From the NCBI GenBank assembly GCA_009103225.1, contig RHPI01003366.1, positions 1-64,000 of the forward strand: 64,000 nt of DNA, written 5' to 3'. The stretch is from Chlorokybus atmophyticus (lineage: Eukaryota; Streptophyta; Chlorokybophyceae; Chlorokybales; Chlorokybaceae). Position 1 is the first letter of the stretch. Every line of letters begins with the position of its first letter. This document shows positions 13,319-25,300 of the stretch, one piece after another. The translations under genes were made by a program, and so were the position numbers. Under the pieces are notes generated by a model. The model saw nothing but the letters and a program-made list of their open reading frames with translations, made no database searches and was not told where the DNA came from.

Positions 13319-13431
13319 ACTACGCTTGAGGAGTGTGAGACTAGCTTGTGTGCATAGTAGTTCTACAGTACGGTAGCTTGTTGGTAGCAGAGCCTTGGGT
13401 GTCAACTGCAAGAAAGGCAGGCTCGACAAAA

Positions 13432-16400
13432 ATGGAGGCGACCTACGACAAGGGGCAGATTGCAAAGCTGGACACCAACAACTACAACACATGGTGCGTG
13501 GAGATGAAGGCCTTGCTCATCCACAAGAAGGTGTGGAAGTACGTTGATCCAAAGGCACCACCACCAACCCCAGGAGCGAACACTGTGTGGTCAGAGCATT
13601 CAGCAGAAGCACACTCTTTGCTTGTGTTGACCTGCAAACCGCATCACTTTCCCATGCTCACTGCATGTGAAGATGGTAGACAAGCTTGGGAAAAGCTATC
13701 AGCCGTTTTCAGAGCCAAGAACAATGCCAGAAAGTTGCATCTACGCAAGCAGCTTAGCGCACTCAGGAAGGAGGCAGCAGAACCCATCACAAAGTATGTT
13801 GCGCGCGCGAGAGAGCTGTGGGCGGACCTCATCAACGTCGGCCACAACATGGGGGAGACGGAGGTAGTGCTGGCCATTGTTGCAGGGCTACCAGCAGAGT
13901 ACGAGGTCGTCGCAACCCTGCTGGAGACGTCATCATCGGAGTTGACGTTGGACGATGTGCTACCGAAGCTGCTCACCGTGGAGCAGAGGGTTGTGAAGAA
14001 GGACGAGCAAGCGGATGCCGTCGCCTTCTACACCGGCAAGCACGCAAAGAAGAGCAACCATGAAGAGAAGTACAAGGGCAACAAGCCAGGCAATCCTCGT
14101 CACAAAGACCTCACATGCCACTGGTGTGGTTGGAAGGGGCACATTGTGAAGGACTGTAGGAAGAAACAACAGGGGCAACCTAGAGCAAGCACCAGCAACA
14201 GCGGCAACGAGCACCAACACAAGGAGAAACATGTCGCCTTCACTGCATCCAGTTCGAGGGCGGGCACAGCTTTCTGGGTGGTGGACTCTGGCTGCGATCG
14301 TCATCTCACACCAAACAAGGAGGTGATGGAGGGCTACAGGAAGCTGACGTCCACAATCAAGGTGGCGGGCTTCGGTGGCGAAGTACTTGTGGCTGAGGGA
14401 GTTGGCACAGTACGACTCCAGTGCAAGGTTGGTAACACACTACGCGAGGTGTTGTTACGCAACGTTCTGCATGTCCCTAAGGCTATTGCGAGTCTATTCT
14501 CTGTGAGGGTTGCGGAGCGCTTAAGCGCGGAGATCCTATTCCGGAAGGGTGGCTGCACAGTCATCCTTGATGGGGTCGTGCACATGGTTGGAATCACTGA
14601 TCCGGGAGGGCTCTACCACGTGGAGCAGCACCAAAGGACATTGACATTCAAGCCATGGTGGTGAAGGACAAGGAGTCGCCAACATTGTGGCATCGAAGGT
14701 TCGGGCATCTCAGCTACGTCAACCTCACTCGCCTTGTCGCTGAGAAGATGATCAAGGGCATCCATCTCAGCACTGAAGAACTCAAGAAAGCATTAGGTGC
14801 ACTTTGTGAACCATGCCTGGCAAAGCAGCATGCTATGCCATTCCCATCATCCTCTTCAAGCAATCAGCATCCTTGCGAGCTTGTGCACATGGATGTCTGT
14901 GGCCCTATGCGCATTGTGGCGAAGGGAGGGGTCAGGTACTTTGCTACATTCCTCGACGACTGCAGCAAGCTATCCGTCATCTTTCCGTTGACACTGATGT
15001 CAGAAGTTGCTGGAGCTGTGCGCACAGTTGTGGCCTTGTTGGAGATCCAGTCTGGCAACAAGATGAAGGCAACGAGGAGTGATCGAGGAGGGGAGTACAT
15101 CAACAAGGAGTTGAAGGAGTTCTTCGCCAGCAAGGGCATACGCCACGAGACAATGGCACCCTACACCCCGCAGCAGAATGGAGCAGCTGAACGCCTCAAC
15201 AGGACACTCTTGGAGCGTGTTCGAGCCATGCTCAACGACACAAAGATAGAAGACAGTTTGTGGAAGGAGGCGGTACTCACTGCCAACTACATCCGCAACA
15301 GGTCTCCGGTGAGCTCAGAGCAGAAGACTCCGTGGGAGCACTTCTATGGAGCCACACCAGATGTGAGTGGTATGCGTGTGTTTGGATGCACGGCATATGC
15401 ACTAGTGCCTAAACAGCTCAGGCATAAGCTGGAGCCGGTCAGCAAGAAGGGCATCTTCGTTGGCTATGAACCGGGTTCCAAGGCTTACAGGATCTTGCTC
15501 GAGGACACTCAGAAGATCATCGTGAGCAGAGAGGTGGTTTGCCACGAGGGAGAATCACAACCAGCAGCAGGCTTCTTTCCTGAAGATGAAGCACAGCCGG
15601 AGCATTCTGAAACAGTGGAGGCTATAGGCAAGGCCATCATCAACAACAAGGGTGAGCAGGACTCAGCTGTAGCAGGCCAAGAGGAGCCGTACCATTAGCA
15701 GGAGCACGCAGCTCGGAGATACCCAGTGAGGGAGAGAAAGGCACCTGACTTCTTACACAAGGCACACGTCGCCAGTGTGCACAATGAAGAGCCAAGCACC
15801 TATGAGGAGGCATTGTTAGCACCAGATGCGGAGCAATGTCATCGTGCTATGGACGAGGAGATTGCGTCACTCCATGCCAACAACACTTGGTCACTGGAGC
15901 AGTTACCGCAAGGAGTGAAGACCATTCCAGTGAAATGGGTCTTCAAGGTGAAGCGTGATGGTCAGGGCAACATTGAGCGCTACAAGGCAAGACTGGTGGC
16001 AAAGGGCTTTTTGCAGCAGGAAGGTGTGGACTTCAACGAAGTGTTTGCACCTGCAAGTAAGCATACCACCTTCCGTGCACTGCTAGCTATGGTTGCTGCT
16101 GAAGACCAGCAGCTACATCACCTGGATGTGAAGACTGCCTTCCTCTACGGAGAGCTAGAGGAGGAGATCTTCATCGAGCAACCACCTGGATATGAAGAAG
16201 GGGAGAGAGGCACAGCGTGCAAGCTGATCAAGGCACTGTACGGGCTGCGACAGGCACCGCGTATGTGGCACATCAAGCTCACCAAGGAGCTGGAGGCACT
16301 TGGCTTCACCGCATCCTCTGCAGACCCTGGGCTATTCATCCATGCAGACAATAAGGTCTGGCCGCTCGTGTATGTGGATGATATTCTCATCGCCGCCAGG

Positions 16401-17332
16401 CAGGTGCACCACCTGCAGGAGACGAAACTTGCTCTACAGCAAGCATTCTCAGTTCGTGATCTTGGAGACGCCAAGTGGTTCCTTGGCATGGTAATTGAGC
16501 ACGACAGGGCTGCACGCACAATCAAGATCAGTCAGGAGCAGATGGTGAGAAGACTCGTCACCAAGTTTGGGCTCACTGAAGCGAAGACCAAGACCACACC
16601 GTTGGCACTTGGCACTGCCCTCATCAAGGCAAAGGATGAGGAGGTACTCGACAAGGCTCAGTATCCATATGGTGAGCTGGTAGGCAGCATGCTCTATCTG
16701 GCAGTGTGCACACGTCCCGATGTTGCACATGCTGTGGGAGTACTTGCTCGCTACATGTCTGCACCGAGCATGGAGCACTGGAGAGCAGCAAAGGGAGTAC
16801 TACGCTATGTTGCTGGGAGCGCAACAGTTGGCATCAAGTTTGGGAGCGGGAGCACTGAGTTGGAGGGCTACTGCGACTCGGACTTTGCTGGTGACCCCAA
16901 CAGCAGGAGGTCCACTACAGGCTACGTCTTCAAGCTAAACGGAAGCGTGGTGAGCTGGAACAGCAGGCTGCAGCCAACAACAGCAGCATCTACATCAGAG
17001 GCTCGGCAAGGACGAAGTACATGGCAGCGGCAGCAGCAGTGAAGGAGGCACTCTGGCTTCGCAAGCTCGTGGCAAACTTCGAGCACCCCATGTCGTGCAT
17101 CGTCATCAACTGTGACAACCAAGGAGCCATCAAGTTGTTGAAGCACCCTATCGCCTCAGCAAGGACGAAGCACATTGATGTCATGCATCACTTTGTGCGT
17201 GACAGAGTCACAAGGAAGGAGGTGGAGTTCCAGTACTGCAACACTGAGGGCATGCTGGCGGACTTCATGACAAAGCCATTGTCACCGCTCAAGTTCAAGA
17301 CTTGTTGCGCAGGACTTGGCATCTGTGTTTGA
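13432..17332 (+). pseudogene. Copia 2 gag-pol polyprotein, three lesions
   Basis: The start MEATYDKGQIAKLD at 13432 matches the Copia 3 Gag start. In order: Gag, the CCHC knuckle CHWCGWKGHIVKDC (about 14117), the protease box VDSGCDRHLT (about 14282), pre-integrase LWHRRFGHLSY, the integrase core with HMDVCGP and SDRGGEY, RT with LVYVDDIL (about 16366), and RNase H. Three defects break it. A frameshift lies at about 14650-14664. TAG at 15696-15698 falls where Copia 3 has a Gln run. A net 11-bp insertion lies at about 17003-17015. Restoring the frame is unnecessary for identification, since each piece matches its counterpart in Copia 3. Confidence 0.85.
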
Positions 17333-17374
17333 CTACAGGAGCAAGCGTTGGAGGTCAAGCTGCTCGCGTGGGAG

Positions 17375-17798
17375 TGTTGAGAGTATTCCTACATACGATC
17401 AGCATCGACCCTCCACACAGGAGTAGAAGGTCGTAAGGACGAGCACTAGGTCCGGACTTAGCAAGATGGCATCGTCGGACCAGACTCCGGACTCCAGACA
17501 AGAGCCTTACTAACTGCTTCGTATCTCCGCGTATACTTACTCATATTAGGCGTGTAAGAGCTTGTTGGAAAGCGCCGGTTGTAAAAAAGACAACGCAGCT
17601 TAGAGCGCGTCAAAAGGCTGAGTATAACTTACGCAGTGCTTGCAAACGTAGACGTGTGTGTAACTGGCTGGTATAAGAACCAGCGGAAAACTTGTAATAG
17701 ATAAATGTGATGTGACTTGTGTATGCTCTGGTGGCGGTAGCTCTGTCTCTGTGTGTCTATGCTTGCCTCAACTACATGTGCATGCTAGTCCTTTAACA
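17375..17798 (+). repeat. Copia 2 3' LTR
   Basis: Starts TGTTGAGAGTAT after the purine-rich CGCGTGGGAG tract and ends CTTTAACA, followed by the CACAC duplication. Confidence 0.85.
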
Positions 17799-17903
17799 CA
17801 CACATCCGACCGTCAGCTGGCAGCGCATGTTGTCAGGATGCATGTGATAGCACGTTTGGTATTCGCTGCCACTTGAACAGGCTTAACACGGAATTTTTTC
17901 CAC

Positions 17904-18457
17904 GGACCAGCCCTGGTCCGCACGTATGGACCAGGGCCAAAACGCCCGAGCGGCTTGGGGTTCGGACCAGGGTCGCCCGCCTTGGTCTGCACACGCGGAC
18001 CAGGGTTGGTCCAAACAGTACGTAATTGTCCCACGGTCCCCCAAAAAACTGGGCCAGCCCTGGTTGCTGTTATCTTGACGAGCGCAATGGGACCAATGCT
18101 GGTCTGCCATGCGTGTTGCTGCATGCACCAAGGATGGTCCGCTCTTGGCACAGTTCTATAGAAAGCATCACCACTACTGGTCCCGAGTAGCAGAACCATC
18201 CTTGGTTCGCACTGTGGGACCATGCATGGTCTACTTGTATCTTAATGTCTAGCCCAGATGGTCTGCAAGGATGGTCCGGACTAGTGGGACCAACCATGGC
18301 TCTGCTGGCGGGACTATGCCTAGTCTACACCCAACCATTTTTTTGTACCAGCCGAATCTCACTGCATTGGTCCATGCTTGCATCCAGGGACCAGCATTGG
18401 TGCACGACACCCGCTGACATCTTGCACCAATGCTGGTCTATGACCCATGCACCAGCA
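17904..18457. repeat. GGACCA/TGGTCC palindrome array (A-left)
   Basis: About a dozen degenerate units each have GGACCA and TGGTCC (or TGGTCT, TGGTGC) facing each other across 2-6 bases, spaced about 30-50 bp. Examples are GGACCAGCCCTGGTCC, GGGACCATGCATGGTC and GCACCAATGCTGGTC. Units vary in the spacer but keep the stem. No open frame runs through the array. Confidence 0.85.
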
Positions 18458-19120
18458 ATTCACGGTAACCCATTCTATTATATAGTGCGTGTCTGGCAAT
18501 CAGCGAGACCTGCAAAGTGTCAAACATCTATGCTAACTACAGCAGTGTTCTCATAGCTACTAACATCACCAGCACTCATAGCCTGCCTATGATGAGACTG
18601 AGCGCATGCTGCGCACACCACGTGATCTCGGCGCTGCACGCACACGTTCCTTCTGTTTCATACTTTGCTCCATACTTGCAATTATAGACGGCCTTTCAGA
18701 TGCACGAGTGCACGCCGCGCCTGCGCCAACAACAGATTGTCGTAGACACTGCGCGCGCACACTGCATATGAGCAACACCGCAACTGTAGAACACAATGTA
18801 CATTTCTTAAAGAATAGACACGTAACAGTAGCAACATGCAACAGTTGCAACTTTGCACATCTTTGATACCTATCATTTGGAGGATGCCGTTGTGCTCAGC
18901 TCCCATCGCCCCATGAAGCGGAACCTCTTGGGCTCAGGCGTTTCACTTTCATCCGACATGCCTGCATTCACAATGAGTGGCAAATGTGTACAATTACATA
19001 CACAGAGACCAGACTGCTCGTACATGGCACTATTAGCTTACAGCTTACCAGCTTACGAGCATACCCCATAGACTGCATTGTGACACTGTGCATTGGTCAC
19101 AGCTATCAAGCCTATGAGCG
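18458..19120. other. No gene seen
   Basis: Inner flank of the left palindrome array. Short chance open frames only; no domain or splice pattern recognised. Confidence 0.4.
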
Positions 19121-21374
19121 GTCTATAAGCTCAAAACATACCTGGCCGTTTCCTCGTGTTTATCCAGCCCAGCTGACCACCCTGCGTTGGGTCTTTGCCC
19201 AGCCACTTCTTTTTCATTGCAAACTGCACAACCGCTTGCATGATACGCTGTGTTGGAATGCTGTCCATCCGGGCCTGGTCTCGAAAGGGAAGAGGTGCCA
19301 CGCTCTCCACCAGCGCCACCTGCTTCTTCCGCCAGAATTCCCATTGGCCGGCCAACCTGCGCCCTAATAGGTGTTTGCTCAGTGCCACAGCACACAGCCG
19401 CCAGCATCTTCAGCTTCTCATCATCTACTGAAACCTCGCGGTCCTGCATGGGCACATCATCAGCACAACCAGCAAGCACTTGAAACAAGAGATTGCGAGC
19501 ACATAGCTGACAAACCTAATCGTCTTGCTGCGCATTGGTGTTCAGTTCTTCACATACTCTCGCCTGGCATTCCCCCATCCGGACGTGCCTATTGCAGCTG
19601 CATTCACCGTTTTCACAAACGCAGGTGCCCATCTGGCTCATGAACATAAGTGGCCACTCAACCGTCACGCTTTGCACTCCATCAGTTGTCAGTGTCATAG
19701 GCGGTTCACATGTGCACACTTTAGCCAACTACACGCGACGCACGTCTCGCACTTGATGACATGCAGTGACAAAAGCATAGACTGTGCGTGACTGACAATC
19801 ACCAACTTACCTCCAGCTCGGCGCGTGTGTAATGATCTGGTGTCTTGCCATGCATGAGCCTTTGTGACCTGATAGGTATGAACGGTCGCACGCTGTCGTC
19901 CTCCACGCAAAACATTGGCAGCCAATTAATGATCTGCACGCTGTATGTGCGGCAGGGCTCATCCACCTTGGCAATCTCAAGGATGGTGGCGATGGCCACG
20001 GGCACACATGGGTCTTCACGACTTGAGGATTGCATATCGATGTCAAAGACTTTGTCTCGATCGTAATCGTCTGCATGTTTGCACCTCATGAACAGGCATC
20101 TTGTTAGATAACACAACACAACAGCTGTACAATTAGCTTGCTTCACTTCTAGTGGAGTTGTCACAGTTTAGGGTTGCAATCATACATGCGCGCACACTGT
20201 CCTTACCTGAATTTGAGCCAAGTAGCCCGCAGCACGTCATCTGGAAGGGGCCCGTCGCTCAAGGGGCACCACAAAACGACTTTCTGCAAAGGGCTGTAAT
20301 CGTCAGGGCTGAAAACTCTGCCCCACCCTACAGACCGGCGACGAGCAGCTGTGCCGTGTTTGGCAGTTCGCTCTGCTTCTCGAGCATGCGCACGGAGCTG
20401 GACCCGCTGCTCCCTCGACTGTCCTTGGCGTTCACCTCGTTCTTCTTTAACGCCCCTCCGATAAGTCCATTGGCGTTGTATGAAATATGCCCAGATGTGC
20501 TCTGCCAAGCAAAAGTTATAAGGATGTCCACGTATTCAAAAAGCTGCTTTGGTCTCATAAGCTGGCACCGTCCAAGGCACTCTACGACTTATGCATTTCC
20601 ATAGCTGAGACCGTAGGACTCATAGGTACTGTCCAGTGTCTACGACTTATGCACTTCATTGCTGTGACCTAAAGACTCATAGGCACTGTCCAGTGTCTAC
20701 AAAATATGCAATCCATTACTTCTAGATGCTCATAGGCACTGTTGTCAGCGTCTACGACGTATGCATTCCATTGCTGAGACCAAAGGACTTATAGGCACTG
20801 TCCAGTGTCTACGACTTATGCAATCGATTGCTGAGACCTAAGGACTCATAGGCACTGTCCAGTGTTCCAGCTTGACAAACAGTAATTGACCAACAGTGGC
20901 ACCACTAACCAGTAGCAAAAACAGCTGGATATACATGAAGACTAGCTGAATTCAGCTGAACAGCAAGCCATCTATGTCAAGTAGCGTGACAACTCGGCAA
21001 GTAGCGTGATATTAACTGACTTGCAACAGTGGCAACACTGACCAGCAGCAACAACAGCTTGAGGGCTAGCAAAGCTGTATACATGAATACGGGCTAGTTT
21101 CACCTGAACAGTTACCGATCTACACACAAGGCATTCAGAGCAAACCTTCACAGAAAACAACTGACCTCTGGACATGCGGAGCTCTATGCCTTCCCCAAAC
21201 ACTAGAGGCTCCAGCTCCGGCTCCAACTCCTAACAGAACCTCTCCAGCTTGGCAATGCTGGCCTGCGCTGCATAATCCTTGCTCCGCTTGTCGAAATTCA
21301 CCTCCTTCCAACCTGGACCAGGGATTTGCTCCCACTGTTGAGCTTGTTGGTGAACTTGTCCATGTTTCGCACAT
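19120..21374 (-). pseudogene. Unassigned multi-exon gene in element A, broken
   Basis: Read on the - strand, three coding-like blocks occur. Around 21374-21180 lies GWKEVNFDKRSKDYAAQ, then ELEPELEPLVFGEGIELR with a stop between. Around 20560-20205 lies YVDILITFAW, then SPDDYSPLQKVVLWCPL, ending at a GTAAGG donor. At about 20076-19811 lies DDYDRDKVFDIDMQSSS, then TYSVQIINWLPMFCVEDD, ending at a GTAAGT donor. A last block at 19460-19130 contains LAGQWEFWRKKQVALVES, then QRIMQAVVQFAMKKKW. Frames shift within at least two blocks. I do not recognise the family. Its location inside element A suggests an accessory or captured gene, or a distal part of the transposase locus. Confidence 0.4.
20566..20873 (+). 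repeat. 62-bp minisatellite, left block
   Basis: About five copies of a unit running GACTCATAGGCACTGTCC, AGTGTCTACGACTTATGCA, TCCATTGCTGAGACCTAA. The core CACTGtcCAGTG is itself palindromic. The same unit recurs in reverse orientation at 33.9-37.2 kb. Confidence 0.85.
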
Positions 21375-21879
21375 GGGTGGGGTGCACAGAGGAAAAGTTG
21401 TCCCTCAGGAACCTGTCCCCAGTTTTCTGGCCGTTGTTGCCACTGCGGTCACCAATGTTACACTATGCACAAAGCACCTAAGCATCCAGGTAACAAAGCT
21501 CACACAGCAGTCTATAGCACGAGAGTCTATAGCACGCAACTTATTGCAGCTGCGATAACCAGTGCCGAAGTCATACTGCGCACAACACACAACGCACGAC
21601 ACATGCGCACAACGCACGCGCGAGCGAACAAAACTTCCAAATGACGGAATCTGACAACAAACACTTCCAAATGAATCAACTTCCAGTACCTGTGTGACCT
21701 AGGGTTCGTCGAAGCGGCCTATGCGGTCCCCTGTGACCTAGGGTTCATCGGAGCGGCCTATGCGCCTGTCTCGCCACCGGCAGCCTGATGTTTGGTGTGC
21801 CTAAGGTAGTTCTGGCGGTGCTGGCGGAGGTGTGGTAGCGGAGCGCTGGCTTGTGTTGCACAAGAGTGTTATCCAGTGC

Positions 21880-22340
21880 TATTGAAGAAGCTAGCAACAC
21901 ATGTAGCTAAGGCTGACGCCTGACATGCACACACACAACTCTACAGCTGCGAGAGCATACACAAGAGCAACACTTTCACTTGATTACAACTCAGTCATGG
22001 GTTTTTATACCCGCTGCTTGTACACCTGTCTACTCTAGAAGCAACTGTGTACGCTACACGTCATCTTTTATCATGAACTCAACTGCATGACGTAGCTAAC
22101 TTCAAGACCTTTCTAACAAGCTAAGCCACGCGCCAAACGGTGACGTTTTCACCAAGTTATGACTGTTCTTGTGCGCGCCTGAAAGTCGCGCCTGGAACCT
22201 TCTCTTCGACTGGAGTCTCCGCCTAGTACCTTCTCGAATGGTGTCCGCGCCTGGAACCTTCTGGCGGCCAAACCTTCGGAGTTGACGCCTATGCCTATAT
22301 GGAGGGCAAGGCTGACCGGATATAGAAAATATCCTCAACA
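21880..22340 (-). repeat. Copia 3 3' LTR
   Basis: On the - strand it starts TGTTGAGGATATTTTC and ends CTTCAATA. It contains GGTATAAAAACCC (TATA-like) and TTGTAATC (TGTAA signal). Confidence 0.9.
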
Positions 22341-22391
22341 CTCCCACGCGGGCAGCTTGTCCTCAAGCCTTGAGTCTCTGCTCCTGCATGA

Positions 22392-25300
22392 TCACATGCA
22401 AATGCCAAGTCTTGCACAACACGCCTGAAACTTGCTCGGTGACAACGCCTTTGTCATGAAGTCCGCAAGCATGGCCTCGGTGTTGCAATAGTGGAATACG
22501 GCCTCCTTCCTTGTGACTCTGTCACGGACAAAGTGATGCATGACATCAATGTGCTTTGTCCTTGCTGAGGCGATGGGATGCTTCAGCAACTTGATGGCGC
22601 CTTGGTTGTCGCAGTGGATTGGAATGCACGCCTTTGGGTGCTTCAGATCTGCCATCAGCTTGCGAAGCCATAATGCCTCCTTTGTAGCTGCTGCTGCTGC
22701 CATGTACTCAGCCTCTGAAGTGGATGCCGCTGTAGTTGGCTGCAGCCTGCTGTTCCAGCTCACAATGCCTCCGTTCAACTTGAAGACATAGCCAGTGGTG
22801 GACCTCCTGCTGTCGAGGTCGCCTGCAAAGTCTGAATCGCAGTAGCCCTCCAACTCTGAGCTCCCGTTCCCAAACTTGATGCCAATAGTTGCACTCCCAG
22901 CAACATAGCGAAGTACACCCTTTGCAGCCTTCCAATGCTCCATGCTCGGTGCAGACATGTAGCGAGCAAGGACTCCAACAGCATGTGCAATGTCTGGACG
23001 TGTGCACACTGCTAGATAGAGCATGCTGCCTACCAGTTCACCGTAGGGGTACTTGGCCTTGTCAAGAACCTCCTCATCCTTTGCCTTGACGAGGTGGGTG
23101 CCGAGTGCAAGTGGAGTAGACTTGGTCTTTGCCTCCTTGAGCCCGAACTTGGTGACAAGTTTCTTCACCATCTGCTCTTGACTGATCTTGATGGTGCGCG
23201 CCGTTCTGTCGCGCTCAATCACCATGCCAAGGAACCACTTGGCCTCTCCAAGATCACGCACTGAGAACGCCTGCTGCAGTGCCTTCTTTGTCTCTTCCAA
23301 GTCCTTCATGTGCTTGGCGGTCATGATGATGTCATCCACGTACACCAACAGGTACACCTTCTTCTCAGAGTGGAAGAAGAGTCCAGGGTCTGCTAAGGAC
23401 GCCTGAAAGCCAAGTGCCTCCAACTCCTTGGTGAGGCGGATGTGCCACATGCGTGGTGCCTGTCTCAGCCCATACAACGCCTTGATGAGCTTGCAAACAG
23501 TGCCTGGCTCCCCTTCTTCATATCCTGGTGGTTGTTGGATGTAGATCTCTTCCTCAAGCTCTCCGTAGAGGAAGGCAGTCTTCACGTCAAGGTGGTGAAG
23601 CTCCAAGTCTTCAGCCGCAACCATGGCAAGCAATGTGCGGAATGTGGCATGCTTACTTGCAGGCGCGAAGACCTCGTTGAAGTCCACGCCTTCTTGTTGC
23701 AAGAAGCCCTTTGCCACCAGCCTTGCCTTGTAGCGCTCTATGTTGCCTTGACCGTCTCTCTTCACCTTGAAGACCCACTTGACAGGGATTGGTTTCTCGC
23801 CTAAAGGTAGCTTCTCTAGTACCCAGGTCTGGTTGGCATGGAGTGACGCGATCTCCTCGTCCATGGCTTGCTGCCACTGCTCTGCATAAGGTGCTTGTAG
23901 TGCCTCCTGGTATGTACTTGGCTCCTCTGTGCTGTCTCCTTCTTGGCACACGCCTGCAAGTGCCTTGTGGTAGAAGTCAGGACGCTTTCTTTCTCTCTCA
24001 GGATAGCGACGAACAGGCGCCTGCTGCTGCTCGCCTGAAGACCTTTCAGGCGGCGCCTGAAAGTCCTCTGTGATGATGTCTGCCTCGCCTAAAGCCTCCA
24101 CTCTGTCAGGAACGGCTTGTGGCTGTGCCTCATCTTCATCTTTTGGAAAGAAGCCCGCTTCTGGTAGTGACCCCTCGTGGAACACCACCTCTCTGCTGGC
24201 GATGATCTTGTGGCTTTCCTCCAGCAAGATCCTGTACGCCTTTGAGCCTGGTTCGTAGCCAACAAAGACTCCCTTCTTGCTGACTGGCTCCAACTTGTGC
24301 CGTAGTTGCTTTGGCACTAGTGCATATGCCGTGCAACCAAACACACGCATACCACTCACATCTGGTGCAGCTCCATAGAAGAGCTCCCACGGTGTCTTCT
24401 GATCAGAGCTCACAGGTGACCGATTGCGGATGTAGTTGGCGGTAAGGACGGCCTCCTTCCACAGAGAGTCCTCCAACTTGCAATCGTTGAGCATAGCCCG
24501 CACGCGCTCCAACAGGGTCCGGTTCAGGCGTTCAGCCGCTCCGTTTTGCTGTGGAGTGTAGGGCGCCGTTGTCTCATGCCTTATGCCTTTGCTGGCGAAG
24601 AAGTCCTTGAGCTGGGCGTTGATGTACTCCCCTCCTCGATCACTGCGCATTGCCTTCATCTTCTTGCCTGATTGTGTCTCCAGCAATGCCACGACGTTGC
24701 GCACAGCTCCTTCAACTTCCGACTTCAGAGATAGCGGATAGATGATAGACAGCTTGCTGTAGTCGTCGAGGAAAGTTGCAAAGTACCTTACCCCTCCCTT
24801 CGCCACAACGCGCATAGGCCCGCAAACATCCATGTGCACCAACTGGCCTGAATGTTGACTGCTAGAAGAAGATGACGGGAACGGCATCCTATGCTGCTTG
24901 GCCATGACACAGGGTTCACACAGCACTCCTGAAGACGCCTGAAAGTCTTCCTTGCTGACGTGGATGCCCTTGACCATGTCTTCAGCCACCAGGCGTGTGA
25001 GGTTGTTGTAGCCAAGATGCCCGAACCTCCTATGCCAAAGTTCAGCCGTTTCCTTCTCCTTCACCACGTTGGCCTTGATGCTATGAGGCTGCTCCACGAT
25101 GTAGAGCCCTCCTTGCGCGATGCCAACCATATGCACGACCCCATCCATGAGCACAGAGCATTGACCCTCCCGGATGATGATCTCACCTCCCACGCGCTCA
25201 GCAACCCTCACAGAGAATAGACTAGCAGCAGCTCCAGGAACGTGCAGAACCTCTGTCAACAAGACCTCTCTCACACTATCACCAACCTTGCAGTTGAGCC

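Larger units (their letters stand above)
12880..17798 (+). mobile_element. Copia 2: full-length Ty1/Copia, recently degenerate
   Basis: The LTRs at 12880-13304 (425 bp) and 17375-17798 (424 bp) differ at about seven positions by eye, so insertion was fairly recent. The element is flanked by a 5-bp target duplication CACAC (12875-12879 and 17799-17803) in the TG/CA-rich end of transferrin lobe 3. The LTRs begin TGTTGAGAG and end AACA. They are of a different family from Copia 1 and Copia 3, and related to the solo LTR at 30139. The LTRs carry TTGTAATAG, a chlorophyte-like TGTAA polyadenylation signal. Confidence 0.9.

Noticed and set aside
12880-17798. Copia 2 as an active element
   Set aside because: The LTRs are similar, but the polyprotein has two frameshifts and a TAG, so this copy cannot make intact Gag-Pol.
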